IMG/VR virus record: IMGVR_UViG_3300009160_000138
Coordinates: 1 to 28,583 of that record
DNA: 28,583 nt
Reading direction: 5' to 3' (one strand)
Source of the DNA: a virus
A program made the position numbers and the translations under genes. Positions 7,092 to 14,919 of the stretch are shown piece by piece; position 1 is the stretch's first letter; every line of letters begins with the position of its first letter. The notes below the pieces were generated by a model. It worked only from the letters and a program-made list of their open reading frames with translations, had not been told where the DNA came from and made no database searches.

Positions 7092-7114
7092 TTAAAAAAG
7101 GGGCCGAAGCCCCT
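7092..7114 (-). terminator. Rho-independent terminator after the virion gene
   Basis: Read on the minus strand the sequence is GGGGC-TTCG-GCCCC followed by TTTTTTAAA. It begins 5 nt past the stop of the gene at 7119-7583. The five-pair GC stem with an UUCG-type loop is compact and stable. The T run leads straight into the AAAGGAG of the next gene, so readthrough is needed for the downstream genes unless another promoter exists. Confidence 0.85.
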
Positions 7115-7118
7115 GAGA

Positions 7119-7583
7119 TTACTGTTGAGAAGCAGATGGGTTAGCAGCGCCGTCAGAACCACGTACAACATACATGACAAACACGGTTGCAGCGCCAGTA
7201 GTCAAAGCTGTACCCGCCATTGTGTAGGTCACTTGCGCATCTGTTGCGCCAACATTTAACCATCCGCCGGGTGTAGTTGCATTAGCATTTAAGTTAACAC
7301 CACCAACGCTGGTAATTGTTCCTGTGGTTGTAAAATCAGTTCCCCCGATACTCAACTTGAGAGTAGTTGCTGCGCTAAAAACTGTCGTAGTGACAATGGT
7401 TACGTGCGTAACCTGCGCTCCAGCGGGGAGAACAAACGCATTTCCTGTTAGCGTGTCAAATACAACGTTTGTAGCTTGGGACACAACAGTAGCGCCCATG
7501 TTACGAATCGTGCCCGCAGTCGTGCCAGTGGTGTTTTTGACAGTGCCGAGCAGCCAAGGGCCAAGGTGAGTTGCGAATCCCAT
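7119..7583 (-). CDS. Virion-surface or decoration-type protein, 154 aa
   Basis: A 154-residue Gly/Thr/Ala/Val-rich protein with almost no charged residues (MGFATHLGPWLLGTVKNTTG at the start; a middle section TLKLSIGGTDFTTTGTITSV; and TAATVFVMYVVRGSDGAANP near the end). The composition is that of a beta-sandwich virion protein and the N-terminus is of a type I associate with conserved freshwater phage structural proteins. It follows the major capsid gene but is separated from it by a terminator and the GIY-YIG insertion. The ribosome site is GAAGGAA. A capsid decoration or tail-associated role is inferred from position. Confidence 0.72.
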   Translation of the reverse strand: MGFATHLGPWLLGTVKNTTGTTAGTIRNMGATVVSQATNVVFDTLTGNAFVLPAGAQVTHVTIVTTTVFSAATTLKLSIGGTDFTTTGTITSVGGVNLNANATTPGGWLNVGATDAQVTYTMAGTALTTGAATVFVMYVVRGSDGAANPSASQQ

Positions 7584-7606
7584 GATATTTCCTTCATGCA
7601 GTTATA

Positions 7607-7652
7607 GGTGTATCAATCTTGCATGATGTCCGCCGGGACGGTTTGATACACC
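7607..7652 (-). repeat. 10-bp perfect inverted repeat in leader of virion gene
   Basis: GGTGTATCAA at 7607-7616 is matched exactly by TTGATACACC at 7643-7652, with a 26-nt spacer. It lies between the stop of the GIY-YIG gene and the start of the virion gene at 7583, so a minus-strand transcript would carry a hairpin 24 nt upstream of the start codon. There is no T tract, so it is not a standard terminator. It could be an RNA-processing, translation-control or protein-binding site. Confidence 0.7.
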
Positions 7653-7679
7653 GGAAAGCCCGGATGTGTGTTTATAACA

Positions 7680-8420
7680 CTACTCGGGTGAATGTGCAAC
7701 TTTTTTCTTTCTTGCCGCTAACATTTTTGCTTTCCATTCTGGGTCAGCCCATAACGCTTTAGCTGCAGCAGCTTTTGCTGCTTTAACTTCTGCGCGGTTG
7801 GCAATTTCTTGATTATTTGCAGTTTGTTTTGCAGCGTATGCAGGATCACTCCATTGGGCCTTTGCTTGCGCACTTGTCTTGGCCTTTGATACATCTGTGC
7901 TCCGCGCCTTCTTAATGCCTTGCTGACGCTTCTGGCGTGTTTCCGGTTTGGCCCATGCGTCCGTACTTGCAATAGATTTGTGCGCCCTAGCTTCGGGTGT
8001 GCCCTGTACTTTGCGTTGCCCGGAAGCCACTTTTTCTTGGTACACCGGGTCTTTCCAGTTTTTAATAGAGTTGTACTTATCTACCGCTTTATGTGCGTTG
8101 GTTTTAATTGTGCCACTGCCTCCTTCGCCGCCATCGGTCAGATTAAATAACGTTCCTGTTCCGGTATTGCGCCTGCCATACAACGCAATAAGTTCTATTT
8201 CTTTGGCAAAAGCTTCGGCTTCAACTTCTGTTTCAAAAACGCGTTCGCACAGCGCTACCAGTCCGCGCTGCTTAAGGTGGGAAATAAAATCTTGAAATGG
8301 CTTATTGTGTGATCCCTTTGACCAGTGGGACATATCGCGGTCTCCAGTCCCCTTGCCAACATACACAGGTTGATCTTTTTTGAGAGGGCGGGGGTCGCGG
8401 TAAACATAAACGTAAAACAT
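7680..8420 (-). CDS. GIY-YIG endonuclease with WxDP repeats (homing-type), 246 aa
   Basis: The start at 8420 has AGGAG five bases upstream; a longer frame from 8456 would add 12 residues but has no ribosome site. The N-terminus MFYVYVYRDPRPLKK, then PVYVGKGTGDRDMSHW, supplies the GIY-YIG core (YVYVY and YVGKG, with Arg near residue 28) and a helix FAKEIELIALYGRR carries the expected glutamate. After about residue 110 the protein is lysine/alanine-rich with repeats of the W-x-DP-x-Y/W-x-x-K type (NWKDPVYQEK, QWSDPAYAAK, LWADPEWKAK), the DNA-binding modules (NUMOD-like) typical of homing endonucleases. It sits between two structural genes, each with its own boundary signals, like a free-standing homing gene. 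Confidence 0.82.
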   Translation of the reverse strand: MFYVYVYRDPRPLKKDQPVYVGKGTGDRDMSHWSKGSHNKPFQDFISHLKQRGLVALCERVFETEVEAEAFAKEIELIALYGRRNTGTGTLFNLTDGGEGGSGTIKTNAHKAVDKYNSIKNWKDPVYQEKVASGQRKVQGTPEARAHKSIASTDAWAKPETRQKRQQGIKKARSTDVSKAKTSAQAKAQWSDPAYAAKQTANNQEIANRAEVKAAKAAAAKALWADPEWKAKMLAARKKKVAHSPE

Positions 8421-8464
8421 GGTGGCTCCTAAAGTTGAAGCCCTAATGTACATCAATGGTCGAT

Positions 8465-8480
8465 GAATTACAAGTAATTC
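8465..8480. promoter_or_regulatory. 16-bp perfect palindrome upstream of GIY-YIG gene
   Basis: GAATTAC at 8465-8471 and GTAATTC at 8474-8480 are exact reverse complements with a 2-bp AA spacer. It lies 45 bp upstream of the GIY-YIG start codon, in the 180-bp stretch between that gene and the capsid terminator. A dimeric repressor or the endonuclease itself could bind here. No clear -35/-10 pair was identified around it. Confidence 0.5.
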
Positions 8481-8523
8481 GTAAAACTTTTCGAAAATAG
8501 ATAGCTAAGATTACGACACAGGC

Positions 8524-8558
8524 AACGTTATAAGGCTAAGAAGCAAACGTTATAAAGC
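8524..8558. repeat. Direct repeat AACGTTATAARGC, two copies
   Basis: AACGTTATAAGGC at 8524-8536 and AACGTTATAAAGC at 8546-8558 differ at one base and are 22 bp apart start to start, about two turns of the helix. They lie just downstream (in the operon sense) of the capsid terminator and upstream of the GIY-YIG gene. They could be regulator sites or part of a promoter; function is unknown. Confidence 0.5.
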
Positions 8559-8559
8559 C

Positions 8560-8581
8560 AAAAAAAGACCCCGAAGGGTCT
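8560..8581 (-). terminator. Rho-independent terminator after major capsid gene
   Basis: On the minus strand AGACCC-TTCG-GGGTCT is followed by a run of seven T. The six-pair stem with UUCG loop starts 19 nt after the stop of the capsid gene. It would stop transcription of the head genes and fits a need for more capsid than tail transcripts. It separates the capsid gene from the GIY-YIG gene. Confidence 0.88.
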
Positions 8582-8599
8582 CTTTTAGATACAAAAGTA

Positions 8600-9508
8600 T
8601 CAAGCTCCGGGGCTTCCGAAGATGCCGAGCGGATCGCTGACGCCGAAACTGTAACGCTCACGAGCTTTGTATCTCACGTTACCGGTATCGAAATCACCGT
8701 CCATGGAATTAGACAGCGGAGTACGGACAAAGTGCTTCAAGCCATTAGGAACGTCGGTGGTCAAGTACCAGCCGTTAATGTCGGTCAAGAAGTGGTTAAC
8801 GCAGTAGCCTTCAGGAATTGCTCCGTTGTTCTTCAATGCGTTGATGTCGTTGTCGGTTGTGCCAACACGCAATTCGGTCTCAAGGAGACGAGTTGCAACG
8901 AACATCAAGTTTGGAGGAACGATCAATTTCTTGGGCTTAGCGGCGATCAACAGACCACGCTCATCAGTCCAAGCGGCGATCTGAATAACAGCGTTTTCCA
9001 ACGATGTTTCATTCAAGTCAGCGCCGACTGAGGGGCGGTTGCTGTTAGTGCCACCGTTAACCAATGGGTGCGCAGTAGAGAACAAACTTACACCGTCGCC
9101 GTAAGTTACAGCGCCAGAGAAACCATTATTAATTACGGCAGCAGCCTTGACTTGCTTGGTGTAAGCCATACCACGGGCCAGAGCCTTGGTGTAGCGTGAA
9201 GACAAGCTGTCGTACAAGTTATCTTCCACAGCTTCCTCTGTGATGGAAAAGCCCATCGCAATGGTTTCGTGGTTGTAACGAGCAGTCCATGCTTCCTGCG
9301 CATTGTCATAAGCAATGGCAGAGCCTTCGTTCTTAACGGGTGCAGCAGAGAAACCAGACAGTTTGGTCTCTTCTTCAAAGCTACGCTCAGATGTCTCTGT
9401 TTCGTAGATTTCTTTGTGCTCTTCGCCGTAGCGTGCATATTCCAGACCAAACAAAGCGTTTAGACCGGGGAGCAACTCTTTAAGCAGTTGTGCGCGTGAA
9501 ATAGCCAT
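8600..9508 (-). CDS. Major capsid protein, HK97-fold (Mu gpT-like)
   Basis: A 302-residue protein. The N-terminal helix (LLKELLPGLNALFGLEYARY) is followed by the pattern EIYETETSERSFEEE, then AYDNAQEAWTARYNHETIAM and GFSITEEAVEDNLYD, the extended-arm and spine regions of Mu-type head subunits. The core has GAVTYGDGVSLFSTAHPLVN and the loop PKKLIVPPNLMFVATRLLET. The C-terminal part is the conserved FDTGNVRYKARERYSFGVSD. These features and the position after scaffold and portal make this the capsid shell protein. Length is at the short end of the usual range. AAGGAG lies ahead of the ATG at 9508, and a strong terminator follows the stop. Confidence 0.88.
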   Translation of the reverse strand: MAISRAQLLKELLPGLNALFGLEYARYGEEHKEIYETETSERSFEEETKLSGFSAAPVKNEGSAIAYDNAQEAWTARYNHETIAMGFSITEEAVEDNLYDSLSSRYTKALARGMAYTKQVKAAAVINNGFSGAVTYGDGVSLFSTAHPLVNGGTNSNRPSVGADLNETSLENAVIQIAAWTDERGLLIAAKPKKLIVPPNLMFVATRLLETELRVGTTDNDINALKNNGAIPEGYCVNHFLTDINGWYLTTDVPNGLKHFVRTPLSNSMDGDFDTGNVRYKARERYSFGVSDPLGIFGSPGA

Positions 9509-9521
9509 TTTAAATTACTCC

Positions 9522-10346
9522 TTAAGCAATGCTGGTACCAGCATAGTACTGATGCTGACCAAAGTTAATCTTGACCAGAATCTCTGGATACTGCATGAAC
9601 ACAATAGTGCTGTTCAATGTAGCAACAGGTGCTTGGTTAAGAATAAAAGAGGTAGCGCCAGCGGATGCGGCGGTATCAACGAAAGAACCCGCAGAAACGT
9701 AGTTTCCGTTAGAGTCCAGCGAACCAACGTCTGTACCAACAGGCAACGCGAACGGCAAAGCCGAGCAAGTTACGGTAGCGGTAGAGATGCTGGAGTACGT
9801 TGCCGTACCAAGCGAAACAGCCGTATCAGTCACCAAACCGAGCACGCGAACGGGCAAGGAAGATGTAGTTGCGGGAGTGTCGCTAGGCGCAAGGATGGCG
9901 TTACGGGAGTTGCCAGTTGTAGTGAGACCTGTGTTGTTAATCATGGCCAAGTTTTGGCCAATCATGGCGCGAGCGCCAGAAGCAACAGCAGTAGTAGCAG
10001 AACAAACAACACCTTTAAACACCGTGTCAGGATCGTCACAAACAATCGCAACAGCGTCGCCAGCCGCAGTTGATGCGGGCCAGTATTGCTGGAATTGCTT
10101 TTGTTTTGTAACGGGGTTAGTAAACGAGCATCCCAAGAAGATACCTGTTTGATTGCCTGCTGTGCCAGTGGACACAGACAAACGCACGATTTCACCACGA
10201 GACAAACCTACGTAATCGCCGTAGAAAATGTTTGTGGAGTAACCGTTTGTAATCGGATACTCACGAGTAGAACCCGCAAATACCTGACCTCCGATTAAAT
10301 TGATCGGTTTTAGCCCGTAAGGGGCGTCAACGACAGGATAAGCCAT
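9522..10346 (-). CDS. Capsid-associated (decoration or minor head) protein, 274 aa
   Basis: A 274-residue beta-rich protein starting MAYPVVDAPYGLKPINLIGG and containing YPITNGYSTNIFYGDYVGLS, GIFLGCSFTNPVTKQKQFQQYW and a long Ser/Thr/Ala-rich C-terminal half ending in LVKINFGQHQYYAGTSIA. The YGLKPxNLxGGQ...YPIxxGYxTxIFyGDxV pattern recurs in genes next to the capsid gene of several podovirus-like phages, from memory. It lies immediately upstream of the major capsid gene (13-nt gap) with a GGAGA ribosome site. It is likely a head decoration or internal capsid protein; direct evidence is absent. Confidence 0.72.
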   Translation of the reverse strand: MAYPVVDAPYGLKPINLIGGQVFAGSTREYPITNGYSTNIFYGDYVGLSRGEIVRLSVSTGTAGNQTGIFLGCSFTNPVTKQKQFQQYWPASTAAGDAVAIVCDDPDTVFKGVVCSATTAVASGARAMIGQNLAMINNTGLTTTGNSRNAILAPSDTPATTSSLPVRVLGLVTDTAVSLGTATYSSISTATVTCSALPFALPVGTDVGSLDSNGNYVSAGSFVDTAASAGATSFILNQAPVATLNSTIVFMQYPEILVKINFGQHQYYAGTSIA

Positions 10347-10361
10347 TTAAATCTCCAAAAA

Positions 10362-10814
10362 TTAAGTGCCTTTGCCGAAAGTGACCTCAGATCTACGTTC
10401 TTTGAACATAGGCATCCGTGGATCATTCTCGCGCATGAAGGTGTTATCTACTGATTGCATCTGCGCATCCGTCTGTTGACGATAATATGCAGTACGCTGC
10501 TCAACAAATTCCACCGGGGTTTTGCAAAGCAACAAACCACCGACTTCTACACTGTCCGGGAAATTAACATCGCCCGAGCCAAACATGCGGATTTCAGGAT
10601 GGTCAGAAGCCTTAACGGGTTCCCAGCCTTCGCGTAACTTTGATGAAATGTTTTTGGGGTCAGCTTTGTTTAACGCGCTAATCCTAATCCAGCGAAAGGC
10701 ATACCCGGGTTCCGGATGCGGATCGGGCAGAAGTTGCGGGGGCATCCATTGTTTTGGACGCTCCGCAGTTTCGCGGGTCTCAAGTTCACGGCTCATACGA
10801 TTAGACTTTTCCAT
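10362..10814 (-). CDS. Virion morphogenesis protein of unknown role, 150 aa
   Basis: A 150-residue protein containing RPKQWMPPQLLPDPHPEPGY, then FRWIRISALNKADPKNISSK and LREGWEPVKASDHPEIRMFG, a phrase I know from capsid-region genes of podovirus-like phages. Its C-terminal part is a charged helix with YYRQQTDAQMQSVDNTFMRE. The start at 10814 has GAGG 8 nt upstream and overlaps the scaffold gene by 22 nt; a second ATG at 10796 (MSRELETRE) is possible. It is probably a minor head protein or assembly factor, but it carries no enzyme signature. Confidence 0.72.
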   Translation of the reverse strand: MEKSNRMSRELETRETAERPKQWMPPQLLPDPHPEPGYAFRWIRISALNKADPKNISSKLREGWEPVKASDHPEIRMFGSGDVNFPDSVEVGGLLLCKTPVEFVEQRTAYYRQQTDAQMQSVDNTFMRENDPRMPMFKERRSEVTFGKGT

Positions 10815-11752
10815 GTTGATTTCCTCATTTCTTTAGCAACCTCACGCGCATAGCTCTCCAAGGAGACACCAAGCCGTTTGGCGAGATTTACCTGTGTCTG
10901 CGTAAGCACGATCTTTCGAGGCGCGGTGCTACGGGTTGCAGGTGCAACAATATTGGATTTGGTACGTTGAGGTTTCGCATCAACAGACCCCCCGGCTCCA
11001 AGTTCTTCCGGGAATCTTTCCTTTACGTCAGCGTTGATACGTCGGTAGTATTCATCGCTTCCAGCAGGTATACCTTCTTCAAGCAAATCCTCGTGTAATC
11101 CCAGCGCATAAGAGGTCATGCGTCTGTTCTTACCAAACCATTGATTTTCATCCTGCCAAGCAAGCAGTTTGTTGTCAACGGGCGCAGGTTGTGCTTGTTG
11201 TGGTGTAGTTTGTACCGGAGTTTCTTGTACCTGTAAAGGGGTATGACGAAAATTGTTAACTTTATCTGCCCTTATTTTGGCATTAGTTAATGCTTCCTGC
11301 GCTTCCACCAGCTTATCTGAGTCACCAGACTCGTACGCTTCCTTGTACAGACGCTTGGCATCATCAACTTCGCTAACAACCACCCGTTTTGCTTGCTCCA
11401 AAAGAGCAGCTTGATTCTGGTTTACAGACCCTTTTAACTGATTATTTTCAGCCAAAATAGTTTGGGCAAGGCGAATTGCTTCTTCTTTCTCCCGCTGGGC
11501 TGTTTCTTTTGCGCGGCGTTCTTCGTGATAACCCTTAGAAAAGTGTTTAATCCGCTTTTGAACGCTCTCGTCGTATTTTGACAACTCGTCGTCAGTAATT
11601 TCTTTGGGTGGCTCCGCCATTGGCTTGCGGCCACGGTCTTCAGGCGGTGTATCGTCGATAACCTCAAACTCGGTGTCGTCAGCAGAAGCTTTCTCTTCTG
11701 CCTGTTCTTTTTCGTCTGGAAAAGTAAATTCAGTTTTTTCAATTTCAGCCAT
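10793..11752 (-). CDS. Scaffolding-type head assembly protein, 319 aa
   Basis: A 319-residue, highly charged, mostly helical protein. Residues 1-60 are acidic (DDTEFEVIDDTPPEDRGRKP); residues 60-180 form a long coiled-coil (KGYHEERRAKETAQREKEEA); a Gln/Pro-rich linker follows near residues 175-195 (QTTPQQAQPAPVDNK); and the C-terminus is basic (TRSTAPRKIVLTQTQVNLAK). This acidic start, coiled-coil body and basic tail is the plan of phage scaffolding proteins, which line the procapsid and bind the capsid protein by the basic end. AAGGAG precedes the start. No protease motif was seen. The position, between the GroES-like gene and the capsid genes, fits. Confidence 0.75.
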   Translation of the reverse strand: MAEIEKTEFTFPDEKEQAEEKASADDTEFEVIDDTPPEDRGRKPMAEPPKEITDDELSKYDESVQKRIKHFSKGYHEERRAKETAQREKEEAIRLAQTILAENNQLKGSVNQNQAALLEQAKRVVVSEVDDAKRLYKEAYESGDSDKLVEAQEALTNAKIRADKVNNFRHTPLQVQETPVQTTPQQAQPAPVDNKLLAWQDENQWFGKNRRMTSYALGLHEDLLEEGIPAGSDEYYRRINADVKERFPEELGAGGSVDAKPQRTKSNIVAPATRSTAPRKIVLTQTQVNLAKRLGVSLESYAREVAKEMRKSTWKSLIV

Positions 11753-11761
11753 GATTACTCC

Positions 11762-12160
11762 TTAAGGACGTTGGATGCCGCGAGGATCCTGTACAACTGC
11801 TTGTACAGAGTCATCGTTGATGAGCCGCCATTCAGTACCGTGGATTTTCATCCGAGTACCTGTATTTGGACGAACCAACACAAAGTCGCCAACCTTGCAC
11901 GAAGGCCCGGAAGGAAACCGTGTTTTGTCAGCAAACGCATCAGGGCCGATCTTGGCCACAAACAACACGGGGGAGAGAAGCTCCTCGTACTGCATGGTCT
12001 GACTTGCTTTAAGCAACCCGCCTTCATATTCCTCTTTTGCTTCCGGTAGCATGCACAGAAGATGGTAGGTCACGGGGTCGGGTACTTGCTTTGCCTTCTC
12101 TTCAGCGGTGGTGTTAAACACACTGGAAAAATCAATCGCACTTACATCAAATTCAGTCAT
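11762..12160 (-). CDS. GroES-like co-chaperonin-type protein, 132 aa
   Basis: The start at 12160 has AAGGA 8 nt upstream and overlaps the preceding gene by eight bases; an earlier ATG at 12211 would add 17 residues with no ribosome site. From residue 29 the sequence matches the GroES plan: PVTYHLLCMLPEAKEEYEGG, then LLKASQTMQYEELLSPVLFV, then KVGDFVLVRPNTGTRMKIHG and WRLINDDSVQAVVQDP at the end. The EGGLL segment is in the position of the mobile loop, and GDFVLVRP in that of the beta-strand 'VGDxVxf' of GroES. Phage GroES-like proteins (for example T4 gp31) help fold the capsid protein with host GroEL; this gene lies directly upstream of the head genes. Roughly 25 residues at the N-terminus are unlike GroES. 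Confidence 0.7.
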   Translation of the reverse strand: MTEFDVSAIDFSSVFNTTAEEKAKQVPDPVTYHLLCMLPEAKEEYEGGLLKASQTMQYEELLSPVLFVAKIGPDAFADKTRFPSGPSCKVGDFVLVRPNTGTRMKIHGTEWRLINDDSVQAVVQDPRGIQRP

Positions 12161-12353
12161 CGTCAAAATCCTTAATCTTACGCACGAGGTCTCCAAGTTC
12201 GTACTGAGCAAGTTGGAGACCTCGGATAGTCCCGCTCAGTTCTTTGTAGTGATCGTAGGACTTCGCTCCACCATCACACAAAACCGCTTTGAAGCTCTCA
12301 ATTTGGGCTTCAAATTTTTTATTCAACGCGTCAAAAAGTTTCGGGTCCATCAT
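12153..12353 (-). CDS. Small helical protein of head operon, 66 aa
   Basis: A 66-residue protein (MMDPKLFDALNKKFEAQIES, then VLCDGGAKSYDHYKELSG and TIRGLQLAQYELGDLVRKIK) made almost entirely of two amphipathic helices joined by a Gly/Asp-rich turn. The start overlaps the stop of the portal gene by ATGA, and its own stop overlaps the start of the GroES-like gene by eight bases, so the three are translationally linked. I have seen comparable proteins in the same position in other phages and cannot name a function. It could be a portal or scaffold-associated assembly factor. Confidence 0.75.
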   Translation of the reverse strand: MMDPKLFDALNKKFEAQIESFKAVLCDGGAKSYDHYKELSGTIRGLQLAQYELGDLVRKIKDFDDD

Positions 12354-14911
12354 TCACCTTCTGGTCTGTTCTGGGCTTGCATCTCAGCTTGACTCAGTTT
12401 TTGACGATGCAGCATGTCTGCGTGCGCTAACTTTTGGTTATGCACTTGCCCGCCATGTGCCATCTTCTGCTGCTGCATCTGTTGTCCTTGCTGCGCTGCC
12501 ATTTGCTGTTGCTGCTGCGCTGCCATCATCTCCTGAGCGTGGCGCTCTTGCTGCATCTGCATCTCCATGCGGTGCTGCTCAGCCAGCATTACGGGATCAG
12601 GGTTCTGGCTACCTTGGGCTTGTGCCTTGAGTTCAATCTCAGCCTGCTTAAGCAACAAATCGCCGTCAACCTTCTTGGCTTTGGTATCCGCTTCCTGCTT
12701 TTTGATCTGCAACTCAGCCTGCTGCATCTGGATAATCGGGTCTTGCGCTTGTTGTTGCGCTTGGTGTTGCGCAGCTTTGGCCTTGTCCATTTGCAAGAGT
12801 TGAACCGCAGCCTGCGCCACCAGTTTGGAGATTTGAACTTCCATCTCTTTGGGAATTTCTGCGTCGGGTTCTGGCAACGTAGCGCCAAGCTGTTCTTGAA
12901 TCTTAGTGCGATACTGGAACGCAACATGTTCTGCGACGTGGGCCATAATAGCCGCCTGCATTTGCTGCGCCATTGGATTCTGCCCAATCTGACCCATGAC
13001 CACGGGGTCCTGCATCATGCTAACGTGGACAGCAATGTGTGCGTCGTGGTCTTGATAGATAAATGCCTTAGTGGGCTTAGCCGTTAAGAAACTCATATTC
13101 TCACTAACCGGGTCACGCGGTTTCAAGTCATCATCAATCGGGACTAACTTGTCGGCGTTTTTAACCCCCAACACCTCAATCATTTGGCGGTGCAACTCGG
13201 GCAAATTATAAATCTGCGGTGCGCCTTGCGACAATTGGATCACAGCCTGATACTGCATTATCCGTTGCGCCATCGTTGCACTGTTGGGGTCGCTAACCGG
13301 AATAACTGCCACCATGGCGTAATCGGCTTTTTTAGCTCTACGATCGCCTGACGCTGGGTCAAAGGTATATTCCTCTGGGGTGTGATCCCGAATAATGTCG
13401 CGCAGCAGTTTAAATTCCTGCTTCATCGAATAGTGGACACGCGCCTGCACAGCAGACATCGTCTTCAATTGTCTTTCCAGCAGCGCCAACGTTGTGCCCA
13501 CAGGCGCATTAGCGCCCATGTCGCTGATGTTCATATCCGCAACAGAACCCAAACGACGGCCTTCTTCGGTAATCTTCTCCAACAACCCCGCTAAAACTTG
13601 GCTTGGTTCCTTGTACGGTAGCGGCATGATATTGTCCCGCACCGCTCCGCTCGGCACATCCACATCTCTCCACTCGCCGGGCGTGATCGGGGTATCGTCA
13701 CCTTTGATCCGCAAGCCCCGTGCTTTCAGCCCGCCGGGCAAGTTAGCCAACGTGCCCGCGTCAATTAGTTGTCTGATAAGGGACGTACCCGCACGGGCGT
13801 AGCCACCAATCAAATGTATCAACCCTAACCCATACGCGCCAAAGCCCGGCACGTACGTATACTGCACAAAATGCTGTCTTTTTAACTTACGCTTGTCATC
13901 TTCTTCCCAATTACGACGAATAGCTAGTATCTTAGTTGTGCCACGTTCTATCGTAATGACGTACGGACGGGCGATGCCATCCTCGTCCTCATACCCCGCT
14001 AAATCGTAATCAACGTGAATCTCAAGAACCTGAAACCTATCATCGTCTGTTAACGAGTAACCCTGATCTTCAGCTTTCTTCTTTTCTACGTCCGTATGAA
14101 TAGTTACAGGTTCGCCTAGTTCAACATCCCGGTAAAACCCTGCAACCTGCAGCTTCTTAACTTCGTTCTGAGTCTTACGCATAACGTGCGTAAGTCGTTC
14201 TGCCGTGTTAGCACTCGACGCACCATACGGAATCACGATGTCCTCGGCGGGGATAAACATCGCCACCTGACGATCCAACGACGGGTCAAAGTACACCTTC
14301 TTAAACGCGCTGCCCGCTAACCCCAAGTTGTACAGCATCCGTTCATGTTCAGGCCGATACTCTTGCATCACCTCTGTAAGCTGGTAGTTCATGTCATCTC
14401 TAACACGCTCCGCAGCTTCCTCTTTCAACTTATCAATCGCACCAATAATCTCGGTTTTAACCGGGCCAGCAGCCGGGAATGTTTCAATAATTGTCTCGCT
14501 CTGGAATTTAATGGCAGCTTCGGTAAGGACAGTAGAGAAAACGCCGCACGCACCTAACCACGGCTCTGTTCTTTCTTCATACTTCATCCCCAGCACATCA
14601 AGACCCTTGACATACATATCCACCCAGTCCTTGCGGCTGGCGATATCCGCATCCACCATCTCAAGCAAATCACTTGCTACTTTCTGCAGCTCACCGTCAT
14701 CCATCTCTTCGGCTAAGTTAGTATCAAACTCTTCTTCGTCTGCATCTGGCATCAAGTCAATCGCTATGCCATCCATGCCAATCCGCACGCCTTCTGGATT
14801 CTCGATCTCGATCTCAATACCCGGCCCTTCTTCAAAGTCCTCCGGTTGCATCAACGCACTCAAACCCAACGGTGCACCGCCAATTGCGGGGAACATACTA
14901 CTTGTTGCCAT
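12350..14911 (-). CDS. Portal protein, large (853 aa) podovirus-type
   Basis: An 853-residue protein directly after the large terminase. It has an acidic N-terminus (residues 1-70), then helices including VDADIASRKDWVDMYVKGLD and LGMKYEERTEPWLGACGVFS, a signature of the clip/stem of large portals, and PEHERMLYNLGLAGSAFKKV. Residues 380-430 include YVPGFGAYGLGLIHLIGGYA and RAGTSLIRQLIDAGTLANLP, the crown-adjacent segments conserved in large podoviral portals. The last 170 residues are Gln/Met/Ala-rich (MQQERHAQEMMAAQQQQQMA), a coiled-coil barrel-like tail found in Eco32/N4-type portals. The protein forms the dodecameric ring through which DNA is packaged and ejected. AAGGA precedes the start. 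Confidence 0.85.
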   Translation of the reverse strand: MATSSMFPAIGGAPLGLSALMQPEDFEEGPGIEIEIENPEGVRIGMDGIAIDLMPDADEEEFDTNLAEEMDDGELQKVASDLLEMVDADIASRKDWVDMYVKGLDVLGMKYEERTEPWLGACGVFSTVLTEAAIKFQSETIIETFPAAGPVKTEIIGAIDKLKEEAAERVRDDMNYQLTEVMQEYRPEHERMLYNLGLAGSAFKKVYFDPSLDRQVAMFIPAEDIVIPYGASSANTAERLTHVMRKTQNEVKKLQVAGFYRDVELGEPVTIHTDVEKKKAEDQGYSLTDDDRFQVLEIHVDYDLAGYEDEDGIARPYVITIERGTTKILAIRRNWEEDDKRKLKRQHFVQYTYVPGFGAYGLGLIHLIGGYARAGTSLIRQLIDAGTLANLPGGLKARGLRIKGDDTPITPGEWRDVDVPSGAVRDNIMPLPYKEPSQVLAGLLEKITEEGRRLGSVADMNISDMGANAPVGTTLALLERQLKTMSAVQARVHYSMKQEFKLLRDIIRDHTPEEYTFDPASGDRRAKKADYAMVAVIPVSDPNSATMAQRIMQYQAVIQLSQGAPQIYNLPELHRQMIEVLGVKNADKLVPIDDDLKPRDPVSENMSFLTAKPTKAFIYQDHDAHIAVHVSMMQDPVVMGQIGQNPMAQQMQAAIMAHVAEHVAFQYRTKIQEQLGATLPEPDAEIPKEMEVQISKLVAQAAVQLLQMDKAKAAQHQAQQQAQDPIIQMQQAELQIKKQEADTKAKKVDGDLLLKQAEIELKAQAQGSQNPDPVMLAEQHRMEMQMQQERHAQEMMAAQQQQQMAAQQGQQMQQQKMAHGGQVHNQKLAHADMLHRQKLSQAEMQAQNRPEGE

Positions 14912-14919
14912 ACTAATCC

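Noticed and set aside
7627-7640. GATGTCCGCCGGGACG as a left-arm dyad
   Set aside because: Only GATGTCC fits; the arms do not extend, so the dyad appears confined to the right arm.
8456-8600. Group I intron around the GIY-YIG gene
   Set aside because: The genes on both sides have complete starts and stops and are not split; no conserved intron core was seen, so an intergenic homing gene is the better reading.
12434-13087. 217-residue plus-strand frame opposite the portal gene
   Set aside because: It is the antisense of the Gln-rich portal tail; leucine-rich translation from CTG-type codons and no ribosome site.
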